Shown here piece by piece: positions 41,075-49,699 of a stretch of DNA of 64,000 nucleotides (position 1 is its first letter; every line of letters starts with the position of its first letter). A program made the position numbers and the translations under genes. Origin of the DNA: JAIVGV01 sp036389335 (GTDB lineage Bacteria; Acidobacteriota; Blastocatellia; Pyrinomonadales; Pyrinomonadaceae); the NCBI GenBank assembly GCA_036389335.1, contig DASVQC010000050.1, positions 62,001 to 126,000 on the forward strand, in the 5' to 3' direction. The notes under the pieces were generated by a model. That model saw only the letters and a list, made by a program, of their open reading frames with translations. It searched no databases and was not told the origin of the DNA.

Positions 41075-41416
41075 ATGACCTCACGCAAAACCCAACGGCC
41101 GTCTCGCAGACCTCATCGCGCTAAGACAAAGCCGGCCAGCCTGAACGACGAGGGGAAAAGCCGTGCGCGGTGCCAGTTAGCACGTGGGCCGGGCACGCGC
41201 GCGGCGATTCAATTTGCGCGGGCGCGCAGCTACGTCGTCGAGCAGAGTCCCGACCCGCCGGCCGACGCGTCGTGGCGCAACTGCGCCGTCGTGGTAAAAT
41301 CGCAGGCGACGATTGAAGGGCTGACGAGCGGCAAGAAATACTGGTTCCGCGTCGCCGCCGTCGGCCCCAACGGGCAGAGCGGTTGGAGCAACCCGGCCAC
41401 GAAACTCGCGCCCTGA
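41075..41416 (+). CDS. Fibronectin type III domain-like protein, 113 aa
   Basis: After a basic, low-complexity N-terminus (1-45) the protein has a fibronectin type III-like C-terminal half: 'SYVVEQSPDPPADASWRNC', 'ATIEGLTSGKKYWFRVAAVG' and 'NGQSGWSNPATK'. The first strands of the domain look short, so it may be a truncated copy. There is no signal peptide. It diverges from the DUF433 gene with only 17 bp between starts. Confidence 0.65.
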   Translation: MTSRKTQRPSRRPHRAKTKPASLNDEGKSRARCQLARGPGTRAAIQFARARSYVVEQSPDPPADASWRNCAVVVKSQATIEGLTSGKKYWFRVAAVGPNGQSGWSNPATKLAP

Positions 41417-41561
41417 GTCGCACACACGGCCACCCACCTGCGGCGCGGGCGCGCGGTTGAAGCGCGCCCGCGCCCTCATGTACATTAGCCGGCAACAAGT
41501 GCAGCGGCCGCGGGTCTCACCCGGCGCGCGCCGCCCGACGGCCGCAGAAAGGTGAGTACAG

Positions 41562-42188
41562 ATGAGCAACGAAGAGCGCCAGCGGCTGATGGACTTCATC
41601 CTTAACCAGCAGGCCCAACTGACGGCCACCGTCGGCAGCTTGGGCGAGAAGGTCGAAGACCTGACCGTGCGGGTCGATAAGCTGACCGAGCGGGTTGATA
41701 AACTGGCCGAGAAGGTTGATCGCACGGCCGATAGCGTCGCCGCGTTACTCGTGATCGCGGAGATGCATGAGGGCGAGATCGCCGAACTGCGCGCCGCCGG
41801 CAAGGAGACGGACGAGCGCCTGAACGCACTACTGGTCGTTGCCGAGATGAACGCCGCCGGGGTGAGCGACTTACGTGACGCCGGCAAAGAGACGGCCGAA
41901 CGGCACGCGGCCGAGATGGATGAGTTGCGCGCTGCCGGTAAAGAGACGGACGAGCGGTTGAATGCGCTGCTGGTCGTCACCGAGATGACCGCGGCCGGGG
42001 TAAGCGAGTTACGTAACGCCGGTAAAGAGACGGACGAGCGGTTGAATGCGTTGCTGGTCGTTTCCGAGAGGCACGCGGCGGAGATGGCGGAGTTGCGGGC
42101 CGCGGGTCGGGAGACGGACGAGCGGTTGAATGCGTTGATTAATACGGTGGAGCGGTACATCGCGGGGGGCCGGGGCGGTCAGGCTTAA
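41562..42188 (+). CDS. Coiled-coil repeat protein, 208 aa
   Basis: Almost the whole protein is helical. Residues 25-55 have a heptad pattern ('VEDLTVRVDKLTERVDKLAE'). Four copies of an 'ELRAAGKETDERLNALLVV' unit then follow, with strongly conserved DNA. Such proteins form long parallel coiled coils and are reminiscent of phage or tail-fibre-type spacers, but no function is known. A small membrane ORF begins 6 bp after it. Confidence 0.75.
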   Translation: MSNEERQRLMDFILNQQAQLTATVGSLGEKVEDLTVRVDKLTERVDKLAEKVDRTADSVAALLVIAEMHEGEIAELRAAGKETDERLNALLVVAEMNAAGVSDLRDAGKETAERHAAEMDELRAAGKETDERLNALLVVTEMTAAGVSELRNAGKETDERLNALLVVSERHAAEMAELRAAGRETDERLNALINTVERYIAGGRGGQA

Positions 42189-42194
42189 AGAACT

Positions 42195-42302
42195 ATGGGT
42201 GACGGCGGTAAGTGCCCGATGGGCAAGCATCCCTGGCTGGCGACGTTCCTGCTGCTGGCCTTTCTGCTGGTCGTCGCGGCCAAGAAGCTCGGTCTGATCT
42301 GA
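42195..42302 (+). CDS. Single-pass small membrane protein, 35 aa
   Basis: An ORF of 35 residues with a polar start ('MGDGGKCPMGKHP') and a single hydrophobic helix ('WLATFLLLAFLLVVAAKK'). The start lies 6 bp after the coiled-coil gene's stop. No family recognised; coupling to the coiled-coil gene is likely if it is real. Confidence 0.55.
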   Translation: MGDGGKCPMGKHPWLATFLLLAFLLVVAAKKLGLI

Positions 42303-42332
42303 CACGGCGTTGGACACGAACGAGGAGGCAAC

Positions 42333-42762
42333 ATGCGCAACGTCCGCACGTGCGTCCTGCTCTGCGCCATCGGCGGCCTGTGCGTCGGCGCGACGCGCGC
42401 GCAGCAGCCGGCGGCAGGCGCGCTCCCGCAACAGTCCTCCGCGGCCGCACCACAACCGTCCGCGGCCGCGTCGCAGCCGGGCGCGCGCGCGCAACTGACG
42501 GCCGAGGTTGAGTGCGGCGCTGACGGAAGAGTTCGACCCGGCGGCGCTCGCGGCCCTGCGCGCAGAGTTCCCCGCGCTGCCCGCGCGCACGGAGGCCTTG
42601 CTGCCGCAGGCCGTCCGCTTCTCGCTGCACCAGGTGAAACTCGATCTGCTGAAGGCGCGCGCAGCCTTCGAGCAAGGGCGGCGCGCGCCCGGCGCGGACA
42701 ACTTCCGCGACTGGCTGCGCGCGTCCCGGGGCGCGTACGAACGCTGGCTCGCACGACTCTGA
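42333..42762 (+). pseudogene. Secreted hypothetical protein with apparent frame shift
   Basis: A frame from ATG 42333 gives a signal peptide ('VLLCAIGGLCVGATRAQQ') and a Gln/Pro/Ala linker. It becomes Arg-rich after about 42508, while another frame from there reads sensible helical protein ('LSAALTEEFDPAALAALRAE' through 'YERWLARL') to a TGA at 42760-42762. Together they would make one 140-residue secreted protein. A base gain or loss near 42500-42510, a sequencing error or two separate ORFs are all possible. Confidence 0.55.
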
Positions 42763-42797
42763 GCGCCGGCCTGTAACGGCGCGTGGGAGACGCACAC

Positions 42798-43121
42798 ATG
42801 CAGTGGCTCTATCTGGCGGCGGCGGTCGTCGGGGCGGTGCTGCCGCTCTCTTTCTTCGCGCCGTTCCTGACAACTCACGGCTTCGATCTGCCGCTCGTCT
42901 GCCGCCAGCTTTTCCAGACCAACGTCTCGGCGTTCTTCGGCGTGGACGTGATCGTCTCGGCGGTCGTCCTCTGGCTGTTCGTGGCGGCGGAGGGGCGCAG
43001 GCTCGGTATGCGCGGGCTGTGGGTCTACGTGCTGTGTACGCTGCTGGTCGGCGTGTCGTTCGGGCTGCCGCTCTTCCTCTTCGCGCGCGAGCGCAAACTG
43101 CGCGCCCAAAGACTAGCCTAA
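42798..43121 (+). CDS. DUF2834 membrane protein, 107 aa
   Basis: The ATG at 42798 gives 'MQWLYLAAAVVGAVLPLSFF', where the family normally starts; a GTG at 42783 would add five residues. Three membrane helices, with 'VSAFFGVDVIVSAVVLWLFV' and 'EGRRLGMRGLWVYVLCTLLV' between and 'GLPLFLFARER' at the end, are the DUF2834 signature. Function unknown. Confidence 0.88.
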   Translation: MQWLYLAAAVVGAVLPLSFFAPFLTTHGFDLPLVCRQLFQTNVSAFFGVDVIVSAVVLWLFVAAEGRRLGMRGLWVYVLCTLLVGVSFGLPLFLFARERKLRAQRLA

Positions 43122-43273
43122 AAATTTCTTGCTTTAGGTCGGCTTCGGGCGTAGCCTTGCGCCTACGCCGGGCAGCGCCCGGCGCGCCGACGTGCCTCGC
43201 AAGCGTTCAAACTCAGACGACCTGACCGACCGGCCTCCGGTCGCACGCCCCACGAAAGGAGCACCCCCCGGTT

Positions 43274-44002
43274 ATGAGTCTCTTCCTCGGCTTCGACAGA
43301 TCGCAGTACCCCGGCGACGCGCTGATGCAGACCTTGCGCGCGCAGGCCGGTCTCGCCTGGACGGGCTTCTACCTCGCGCCCGCGCCCTCGCACGCCGACG
43401 CCGGCTGGATGCAGAAGCGCGCGCTGCTGCAAGGCTTCGGCTACGGCTTCGCGCCCGTCTACCTCGGCCAACAGCAGGGCGGCCCCGGCTCGCACAACCT
43501 CAGCGCGGCGCAGGGCACGCGCGACGGGCAGAACGCCGCCCGCCTGGCCGCGCAGGCCGGCTTCCCCACGCAGACCGTCATCTATCTGGACATTGAGACC
43601 GGCCCGCCCATCGAACCTGTCTTCCTCGACTACTACGCCGCGTGGACTCAGAGCGTGCTCGACGAGAATTACGCGCCGGGCGTCTACTGCTCGCACCTGC
43701 TCGCAGCGCAGTTGCGGGCGCGCGACGCGCGCCCCGTCTTCTGGGTCTTCCGCCTGCTGTACCCGGTGGGCGGCACGTTCGCGCCGCCGCTGCCCCTGCC
43801 CGCCCCGGCGCAGGCCGGCTTCAGCGACGCGACCCTCTTGCAGTTCGCGCAGAGCGTCGCGCTCAGCCTCCCCGACGGCACGAAGCTCTCGCCCGTCGAT
43901 CTCGACAGCTCGACGGTCGCAGACCCCTCGCGGCGAACGGTCGCGGCGGCCGGCGACGACGCGCCCGCGGCCAGCGTCGAGCCGGCCGTGCAACCTTCTT
44001 AG
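43274..44002 (+). CDS. DUF1906-type (glycoside-hydrolase-like) protein
   Basis: The 242-residue protein resembles the Rv2525c-like DUF1906 domain, a TIM-barrel related to peptidoglycan hydrolases: 'FLGFDRSQYPGD' at the N-terminus, 'TGFYLAPAPSHADAGWMQKR', 'YLDIETGPP' with likely active-site acids D and E, and 'GVYCSHLLAAQL'. No signal peptide is visible. AGGAG lies upstream. It may act on cell-wall glycans or be a non-catalytic relative. Confidence 0.8.
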   Translation: MSLFLGFDRSQYPGDALMQTLRAQAGLAWTGFYLAPAPSHADAGWMQKRALLQGFGYGFAPVYLGQQQGGPGSHNLSAAQGTRDGQNAARLAAQAGFPTQTVIYLDIETGPPIEPVFLDYYAAWTQSVLDENYAPGVYCSHLLAAQLRARDARPVFWVFRLLYPVGGTFAPPLPLPAPAQAGFSDATLLQFAQSVALSLPDGTKLSPVDLDSSTVADPSRRTVAAAGDDAPAASVEPAVQPS

Positions 44003-44028
44003 AACTGCCTGTAGCGGAAGATCAGATC

Positions 44029-44068
44029 AACACAGAGGACACAGTAAGAACTCTGTGTCCTCTGTGTT
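44029..44068. repeat. Perfect 16-bp inverted repeat (ACAGAGG family)
   Basis: AACACAGAGGACACAG (44029-44044) and its exact complement (44053-44068) lie between convergent genes, with an A-run after the right arm. It is of the same family as the element at 10937. Confidence 0.9.
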
Positions 44069-44119
44069 AAAAACGGCCGCACGCCTGGGCTATCGTGCAG
44101 GCCAACGAGCGGCCACTGA

Positions 44120-45202
44120 TTAAAGACCGGGCGGCGGCAGCGGGATGTCCGCGCCGCTCGCCTGCTGCCGCAGTTGCTCGATGATCGAGCGGATGGCGGG
44201 CGCGAGCTTGCCGTCGGGCGCGAGCTGTAGGTACTTCTCGTAAGCCGCGACCGCCTCCTTATACTTGTCGAGCCGCTCGTAGGTGCGGCCCAAAAGTTCG
44301 TACAAGACCGGCTCGGTGTCGGCGAGTTGCGCGATGGCTTTCGTGAACGCGGCGGCCGCCTCCTCGTAGCGCCCCTTGTCTTCGAGCGCGAGACCGAGAC
44401 CCGTGTAGGCTTCGGGCTGGAAGCCGCGCCCCTCGCGCACGGCGCGCTGGAACGCGGCGATGGCCGCCGCCGCGTCGCCCTGCTCGCGCAGGATGCGCCC
44501 CTCGACCGCGCCCGCCTCCGGGTAGACGGGGCGCGCCGCGCGCGCCGCCTCGATCTCGTCGAACGCCGCGTCGGTCTCGTTGAGGTCGAGCAGCAGGCGC
44601 GCCAGGCCGACGTGCGCCGCCGCGTAACGCGGGCGCAGGTCGAGCGCGCGCCGGTAGAGTTCGACCGCCGCGCGCCGCGCCTCCGCGCTCGTCGCCTGCT
44701 CGCGCGCCGTCTCGGCCTGTTGGAACGCCAACTCGGCCGCGTCCGTCGTGCGCACGAGTTTGACGGCGACGACGCCGCGCTGCGCCGCCGTCAGCGGCAA
44801 CGTGCGCTCGGCGAAGCCGGACGCGCGCACGCGCAACGTGTGCCGCCCCGCAGCGATCCTCTCAAGCTCAAGCTGGCCCGCCGCGTCCGTCACGCCGCGC
44901 CGCACCTCGTCGAGCCACACCACCGCCTGCGGCTCCGTCCGCACGGAGAGCTTCTGCCCCGCGCCCGCGGCAGGCCGCGCGCCCTGCGCGGTTGATGAAG
45001 TTGTCGCTGTCCGGGCGTCCGCGGGGCGCGCGCCGGCCGACTGACGCGGCTGCGCCTTGCGCGTCGGCTGCTTACTCGTCGGCCGTGGCTTGCGCGTCTG
45101 TGCGTCGGCCGCCGTCGCGCCGAGGCAGAGGACGAACGCGCCGCCGAGTAGCATGAGCGCGCTCACGTCGCGCCGCACCGCCGCGCGCAGTTCACTTCGC
45201 AT
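44120..45202 (-). CDS. Secreted PEGA-TPR repeat protein, module copy 2
   Basis: The ATG at 45202 is 2 bp after the lytic-transglycosylase stop. The 360-residue protein has a signal segment ('ALMLLGGAFVLCLGATAADA'), a basic Gln/Pro/Lys linker, a PEGA-like domain ('EPQAVVWLDEVRRGVTDAAG', 'GRHTLRVRASGFAERTLPLT') and four to five TPRs ('YPEAGAVEGRILREQGDAAA'). It is a clear paralogue of 29360-30487, with the same order of parts and high similarity through the PEGA and TPR regions, but a diverged linker. Confidence 0.9.
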   Translation of the reverse strand: MRSELRAAVRRDVSALMLLGGAFVLCLGATAADAQTRKPRPTSKQPTRKAQPRQSAGARPADARTATTSSTAQGARPAAGAGQKLSVRTEPQAVVWLDEVRRGVTDAAGQLELERIAAGRHTLRVRASGFAERTLPLTAAQRGVVAVKLVRTTDAAELAFQQAETAREQATSAEARRAAVELYRRALDLRPRYAAAHVGLARLLLDLNETDAAFDEIEAARAARPVYPEAGAVEGRILREQGDAAAAIAAFQRAVREGRGFQPEAYTGLGLALEDKGRYEEAAAAFTKAIAQLADTEPVLYELLGRTYERLDKYKEAVAAYEKYLQLAPDGKLAPAIRSIIEQLRQQASGADIPLPPPGL

Positions 45203-45204
45203 CG

Positions 45205-47613
45205 TTAACGCTCCTGCTGTTGCTCGTCCTCTTCGGGCACGACGCGGCGCGGGCGCGTGGTCGTGTTCGTGTCGGCGGGGGCGTTGTTCGCGTTCGCGTT
45301 CGCCGCGGGGCGCGGGGCGTGCGTGCCGACCTCGGCGCGGAACTGGCCTTGGTCGTCGTAGAGGCGGCGGTACTGCGCGGTGTTGCGCACGACGCCCTGC
45401 ACGTAGCCGCGTGTCTCGCGGAAGGGGACGGCCTCGGCCCACTCGTCCAGCTCCGCGGGCAGCTCGTTGATCCAGCGTTCGGCGCGACCCGGCCCGGCGT
45501 TGTAGGCCGCGGCCACGTACTCGATGCGCCCGAAGCGGTCGAGCTGATCGCGCAGGTAGGCCGTGCCGAGCTTGATGTTGAGCTGCGGGTCGTAGAGCGC
45601 GTCGGCGCTCGCGGGCACGGGCGCGCCGTACTTGCGCGCGGTGCGCTGCGCCGTGTCGAGCAGCAGTTGCATCAGCCCGTAGGCGTTCGCGTTCGACTTG
45701 GCGCGCGGGTCGAAGACCGACTCCTGGCGGATGAGACCGGCGACGGTGTAGGGGTCGAGGTTGCGCGCGCGCGCCTCCTGCTTGATCGTCTCCCAGTTCG
45801 AGAGCGGGTAGAAGGCGTCCCACTCCTCGCGCGTCAACTCGGCCGGCTTCATCTGCGAGTAGTCGGGGAAGCTGCGCTGCAAGACGACGAGGGCTTGCAG
45901 GTTGTCGTTGCGCGCGCGCAGGACGCGCGCCTTGGCGAGATTGAGGCGCGGGCTGCGCGGCGCGTTGGCTAACGCGGCGTCGAGTTCGGCGACGGCGTCG
46001 TTGTCGAGACCGACCGCGTCGAGTTCGTCGGCGCGGCGCAAGGTAGCGTCGGCGTCCGCGCCGGCCGTCTCGTCGGCGACCGAGACCGTGTTGAGGTTGG
46101 CGACGGCGCGGGCGACGGGCGAGTCGGGCGCGAAGTTAGATTGATCTGAGGCGGCGGCGCGCGGCATGGCGTCGAGCCGGCGCTTGGCGAGGATGCCGTA
46201 CCAGTTGGCGTCGTAGCGTTGCTGCATCGCCTGGTAGATCGCGCGCGCTTCCGCAAGGCGACCGGCACGTTCGAGATCGCGCCCGGCCCAGTAGCCCGCG
46301 CGCCCGCGGTTGTCCGTGTTGCGATCCGCGTAGTACGCGAGGTGTTCGAGCAGGAGGCGGCCGGACTCGGCGAAGTCGCGCGCGTCGTGCGCGGCCCAGG
46401 CCAGCTCGAACTGCGCCTGCGCGACTTCGGGCGTGTTGGGCGCGGCGGCGACGGCGGCGCGGAAGAAGTTGGCGGCCTCCTGCGGCTGCTTGGCGTCGCG
46501 GGCGGCGAGACCGGCGGCGACGAGCGCGCGCGCGGCGCGCGTGTCTTGCGGGGCCGTGCGGCGCAACTCTTCGGCCGCGCCGCGCGCCTGCGCCCACTGC
46601 CGCGTGCGCGTGTAAGCCTGCGCGAGTTGGAAGAGCGCCTCGGCGCGCACGTCGCCCGCCGACGTTGGGATAGACGTGAGCGCACTCACTGCGTCGGCCG
46701 CGCGGCCGACGTTTGCGCTGGCGACGCCGTAACGGAGTTGCAACTCCGGCTTGGCGAGCGCGGGCGCGGCGGCGAAGGCCTGACGGTACGCTTCGGCGGC
46801 GTCGAGGTAACGCTTCGCGGCGTAGAGCTTCTCGCCGCGGGCGAGCCACTCGGCGGGCGTGGGCGTCGGGTTCGTCAGGATGTCGTCGGGCAGAGTGACG
46901 GCGATGGGCGCGGCGAGCGGCGCGGCCGCGCCCGTGGCTTCGGGCGGCACGGGCGCGTAGAAGGCTAGGCGGCGGTAGGCGGCGCGGGCGCGCGCGGTGT
47001 CGCCCGTCTGCTCGTAAGCTTTGGCGGCGAGGTAGAGCGCGGCCGTGTCGTCCGCGTCGATCAGCTTTTTGAGGAACGTGGGCACGGCCGCGCCCTGGCC
47101 GTCCTGCGTGGCGAGGTCGGCGGCGCGCAGGGTCGCTTCGCGCGCGCGCAGGGAGTTCGGGTAGTCGCGCGCGAGTTGTTCGTAGACGGCGCGCGCTTCG
47201 ACGCGGCGCGGCACGGCGGCGAGCGCCTGCGCGCGTAGGAAGAGCGCGTAGTCGCCGACGGCCGTGGCCTGCGCGAACGACTTGTCGTCGAGCAGCGCCA
47301 GCGCGCCCGGCACGTCGCGCGCGGACGTTGAGTCGGACGGGTCGAGCTTGAGGCGTGCGCGGGCGAGGCGGACGAGCGCGCCCGCGCGCGTGCCGGCGTA
47401 GTCGGCTTCGAGCCGCGCCAGTTCCGCGTCGTTGGTGCGCGCGCCGGGGCGCGTCAACTCGCGCAAGCGTTCGACGGCTTGCGCCTCGCCGGGCTTGACC
47501 CGCGTCTGCGTGGCGCAACTCGCCGCGCCCAGCGGCAAGGCCACGGCGGCGAGCACGCCGCACAACAGGCACGACAGAAAAACCATGCGGCGCGGACGTG
47601 TCTGCACAAACAA
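45205..47613 (-). CDS. Slt-type lytic transglycosylase with TPR-like repeats, module copy 2
   Basis: About 802 residues if started at TTG 47613, which lies seven bases after GGGGGAAG as in copy 1; ATG 47586 is the alternative. The N-terminus has a hydrophobic stretch ending 'LPLGAASCATQ', with a lipoprotein-type Cys at the same place as copy 1. Helical repeats fill the middle. The C-terminal SLT domain has 'LIRQESVFDPRAKSNANAYG' with the catalytic Glu, 'LNIKLGTAYLRDQLDRFGR' and 'AAAYNAGPGRAERW'. It is the paralogue of 26982-29354. Confidence 0.92.
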   Translation of the reverse strand: MFVQTRPRRMVFLSCLLCGVLAAVALPLGAASCATQTRVKPGEAQAVERLRELTRPGARTNDAELARLEADYAGTRAGALVRLARARLKLDPSDSTSARDVPGALALLDDKSFAQATAVGDYALFLRAQALAAVPRRVEARAVYEQLARDYPNSLRAREATLRAADLATQDGQGAAVPTFLKKLIDADDTAALYLAAKAYEQTGDTARARAAYRRLAFYAPVPPEATGAAAPLAAPIAVTLPDDILTNPTPTPAEWLARGEKLYAAKRYLDAAEAYRQAFAAAPALAKPELQLRYGVASANVGRAADAVSALTSIPTSAGDVRAEALFQLAQAYTRTRQWAQARGAAEELRRTAPQDTRAARALVAAGLAARDAKQPQEAANFFRAAVAAAPNTPEVAQAQFELAWAAHDARDFAESGRLLLEHLAYYADRNTDNRGRAGYWAGRDLERAGRLAEARAIYQAMQQRYDANWYGILAKRRLDAMPRAAASDQSNFAPDSPVARAVANLNTVSVADETAGADADATLRRADELDAVGLDNDAVAELDAALANAPRSPRLNLAKARVLRARNDNLQALVVLQRSFPDYSQMKPAELTREEWDAFYPLSNWETIKQEARARNLDPYTVAGLIRQESVFDPRAKSNANAYGLMQLLLDTAQRTARKYGAPVPASADALYDPQLNIKLGTAYLRDQLDRFGRIEYVAAAYNAGPGRAERWINELPAELDEWAEAVPFRETRGYVQGVVRNTAQYRRLYDDQGQFRAEVGTHAPRPAANANANNAPADTNTTTRPRRVVPEEDEQQQER

Positions 47614-47644
47614 TCTCAACTTCCCCCTTCGCACGGAGAGTATA

Positions 47645-47797
47645 GAAGGCAAAAGGCAAAGGGCAAAAAGCAAAAGGCAAAAGTTAGAGACAACGCCTCA
47701 GCACGAGAGTTGTCTTTAACTTTTGCCGCCGGCCTTAACTCTGGCCTGCTGCCCTAACTTTTGTCTCTTGCTTCTTGCCTCCTGCCTCTTGCCTTGT
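47645..47797. repeat. Inverted heptamer-repeat element (AAGGCAA family)
   Basis: AAAAGGCAAAAGGC-type units at 47645-47685 face CTTTTGCC/CTTGCCTCCTGCC units at 47707-47797. It lies between the GAF and Slt-type genes of module copy 2, where copy 1 has a plain terminator. Confidence 0.8.
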
Positions 47798-47803
47798 TGC
47801 CGC

Positions 47804-49366
47804 TCAGGCGGCGACCACAGCGCCGGGGTACTCGCGGCCGAGTTTGTCGGCGTCGCCTTCGGCGAGCGTGTTGACCAGCTCGTGGTGGAAGTAGTCGTAG
47901 CGCGCGGTGACGCGCGGGTCGGCGCGCTTGTCGTACATCTGGCGCGAGCGGTCGATCTCTTCGCGCAGGCGCTCGTAGAGGTCGGCGTGCGCGCGCCCGT
48001 CGCGCACCTTCTGCTCGTTGTAGAGCTTGATCTCGGAGACGAGCAGGCGCGCGAAGCGGCGCGCGTCGTTGTGGAAGCGGCGCTCGTCTTCGCCGACCTC
48101 GACGGGCAGCGCGGCGTCCGCGCCCCAGCGGCGCGACGTGCCGAGCGGCGTGGCGGTCGGCTCTGTAGCGGCGGCCGCCTCGGGCGGCGGCTCTGTGAAC
48201 GGCGCGATGCCGCGCTCCTCCGCCTCGGCCTGCGGCGCGGCCGTGGGCTGCGCGTCCGATTGGGCCGCCTGCTCGGCGGTCGGCGGCGTGGTCGTCTCGA
48301 CCGGGCTGACGAGCGCGGGCGCGCTCACTTCGGCCGCCGCCTCGTCGGGCCGCGCCCAAGTCTCTTCCGCGGCCGCGGGCTGCGGCGCGCCGCCCCACGT
48401 CTCTTCGGCCGCCTGAGCCGCGCCGCCCTGCGTCTCTTCTACGAACTGCGCCGCGCTGCTCGGTGCTTCTTCGACCTGTGCTTCTTCCGTCGCGGCGGGC
48501 GGCGCTTCGGCAGCGGGCTGCGGCTCCGGCGCGGCCCACTCCTGGGCCGGCGCTTCCGTCTGCGTCGCTTCCGCCTGCGGCGCGGCTGGCTGTTCGGCGC
48601 GCGGCGCGGGCGCGGGGCGCTTGGTGGCGGCCAGTAACTCGACGGCGAGACCGGCGACGCGCACGAGCGTCTCAAGGGCTTCGAGGTTGACGGCGTCGGG
48701 TTCGAGTCCGCCGCTGTCGGCGTAGAGGACGGCGACGGCGCGGTCGCGCGCGACGAGCGGGATGGCGATCATGCGCTGCGGCGGATCGCCGCCGAGCTTT
48801 TGCAGCAGTTCGTGGTCGCCCTCGTTCGCGCCGGGCGCGCCGCTCCAAGTCGAGCGCGCGCGCACGGCTTCGCCGAGGACGGTCTGGGCGTCGAGCGGGA
48901 GCGAGATTTCGCGCACGCCGTCGTCGCCGACCGTGCCTTCCAAGCCCCGCGCGCGCCAGCCCGTGGCGCGCTCGTTCTTGACGACGAAGAAGGCCACGCG
49001 CGGCGCGAAACCGGCGGCGCGGTTGACGAGCGCGTTGAGCACGTCGGCCTGCGAGCGCTGCTCGTCCAGGTCGGCCACGGCCGCCTTCATCAACGCCATG
49101 TCGCTGGCGACGCGCGTGCGGGCCGACTGCTCCTTGGCCGCTTCGGCCCCCTGCCCGTGGGCGTGGCGCAGGTGATCGGCGATGGCGACCGAGAGGGCCG
49201 GATCAGCGCCCGCGTCGGCCGTCAACTGCTCGGCGAGCCGCGTGAGCGCCGCGGTGATCTCGCCCTGCACGCGCAGGATTTCGGCCTGCTGCGAGCCGAG
49301 CCGGCTCTGGATGTGACTCTCGATCTCAGCGCGCAAGCTCCGTTCCAACTCTTCGCTTCCTGCCAC
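47804..49366 (-). CDS. GAF-domain protein, module copy 2
   Basis: The 520-residue protein starts with GTG at 49366 ('AGSEELERSLRAEIESHIQS') as in copy 1. It has the N-terminal helical part, the GAF-like domain ('FFVVKNERATGWRARGLEG' is identical to copy 1; 'IPLVARDRAVAVLYADSGGL'), a longer Ala/Pro/Glu-rich linker with repeated 'EETxGGAAQ' motifs, and the conserved C-terminal domain ('EDERRFHNDARRFARLLVSE', 'DRSRQMYDKR'). The linker is the main difference from the paralogue at 25383-26807. Confidence 0.87.
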   Translation of the reverse strand: MAGSEELERSLRAEIESHIQSRLGSQQAEILRVQGEITAALTRLAEQLTADAGADPALSVAIADHLRHAHGQGAEAAKEQSARTRVASDMALMKAAVADLDEQRSQADVLNALVNRAAGFAPRVAFFVVKNERATGWRARGLEGTVGDDGVREISLPLDAQTVLGEAVRARSTWSGAPGANEGDHELLQKLGGDPPQRMIAIPLVARDRAVAVLYADSGGLEPDAVNLEALETLVRVAGLAVELLAATKRPAPAPRAEQPAAPQAEATQTEAPAQEWAAPEPQPAAEAPPAATEEAQVEEAPSSAAQFVEETQGGAAQAAEETWGGAPQPAAAEETWARPDEAAAEVSAPALVSPVETTTPPTAEQAAQSDAQPTAAPQAEAEERGIAPFTEPPPEAAAATEPTATPLGTSRRWGADAALPVEVGEDERRFHNDARRFARLLVSEIKLYNEQKVRDGRAHADLYERLREEIDRSRQMYDKRADPRVTARYDYFHHELVNTLAEGDADKLGREYPGAVVAA

Positions 49367-49485
49367 CGTTTTGCTGCTCCTCTCCGTCTCTCGGGGTGAA
49401 TGACTTGTGCGGCGTTTGGTTGAGGCGGCCGCGGCGGCGTGTGACGTGCGGCTGCCGGCCGCGGCCCGCCAACAGCGACCTTCGG

Positions 49486-49515
49486 ATTATGGCCGGGGCG
49501 CGCGACGAGTGTCAA
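49486..49515 (-). promoter_or_regulatory. Sigma-70 promoter of module copy 2
   Basis: On the minus strand TTGACA (49515-49510), 18-bp spacer, CATAAT (49491-49486). The upstream GTTGCTTGACAC and the -10 match the copy-1 promoter at 25243. The rest of 49367-49699 holds no gene I can support. Confidence 0.8.
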
Positions 49516-49699
49516 GCAACTTATTCGTCGGCTTTTAAGTTGACCGCGCGCGCGCCTTGGCGTTATTGTCTGGGGCGTTCCCCCTTTATCAGATTGTCTG
49601 AGTTGTTCTCCCCTTCAGACTGTTGTGCCCCGGCAGCGCGCCGACACGGGCGGCCGGACGGGCGACTACCGTTTTCCACTTCCAAGGAGATTAAGAACT

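Noticed and set aside
47754..48539. Extra minus-strand gene within the GAF copy 2 region
   Set aside because: Arg-rich frame overlapping the conserved GAF protein; no motif.
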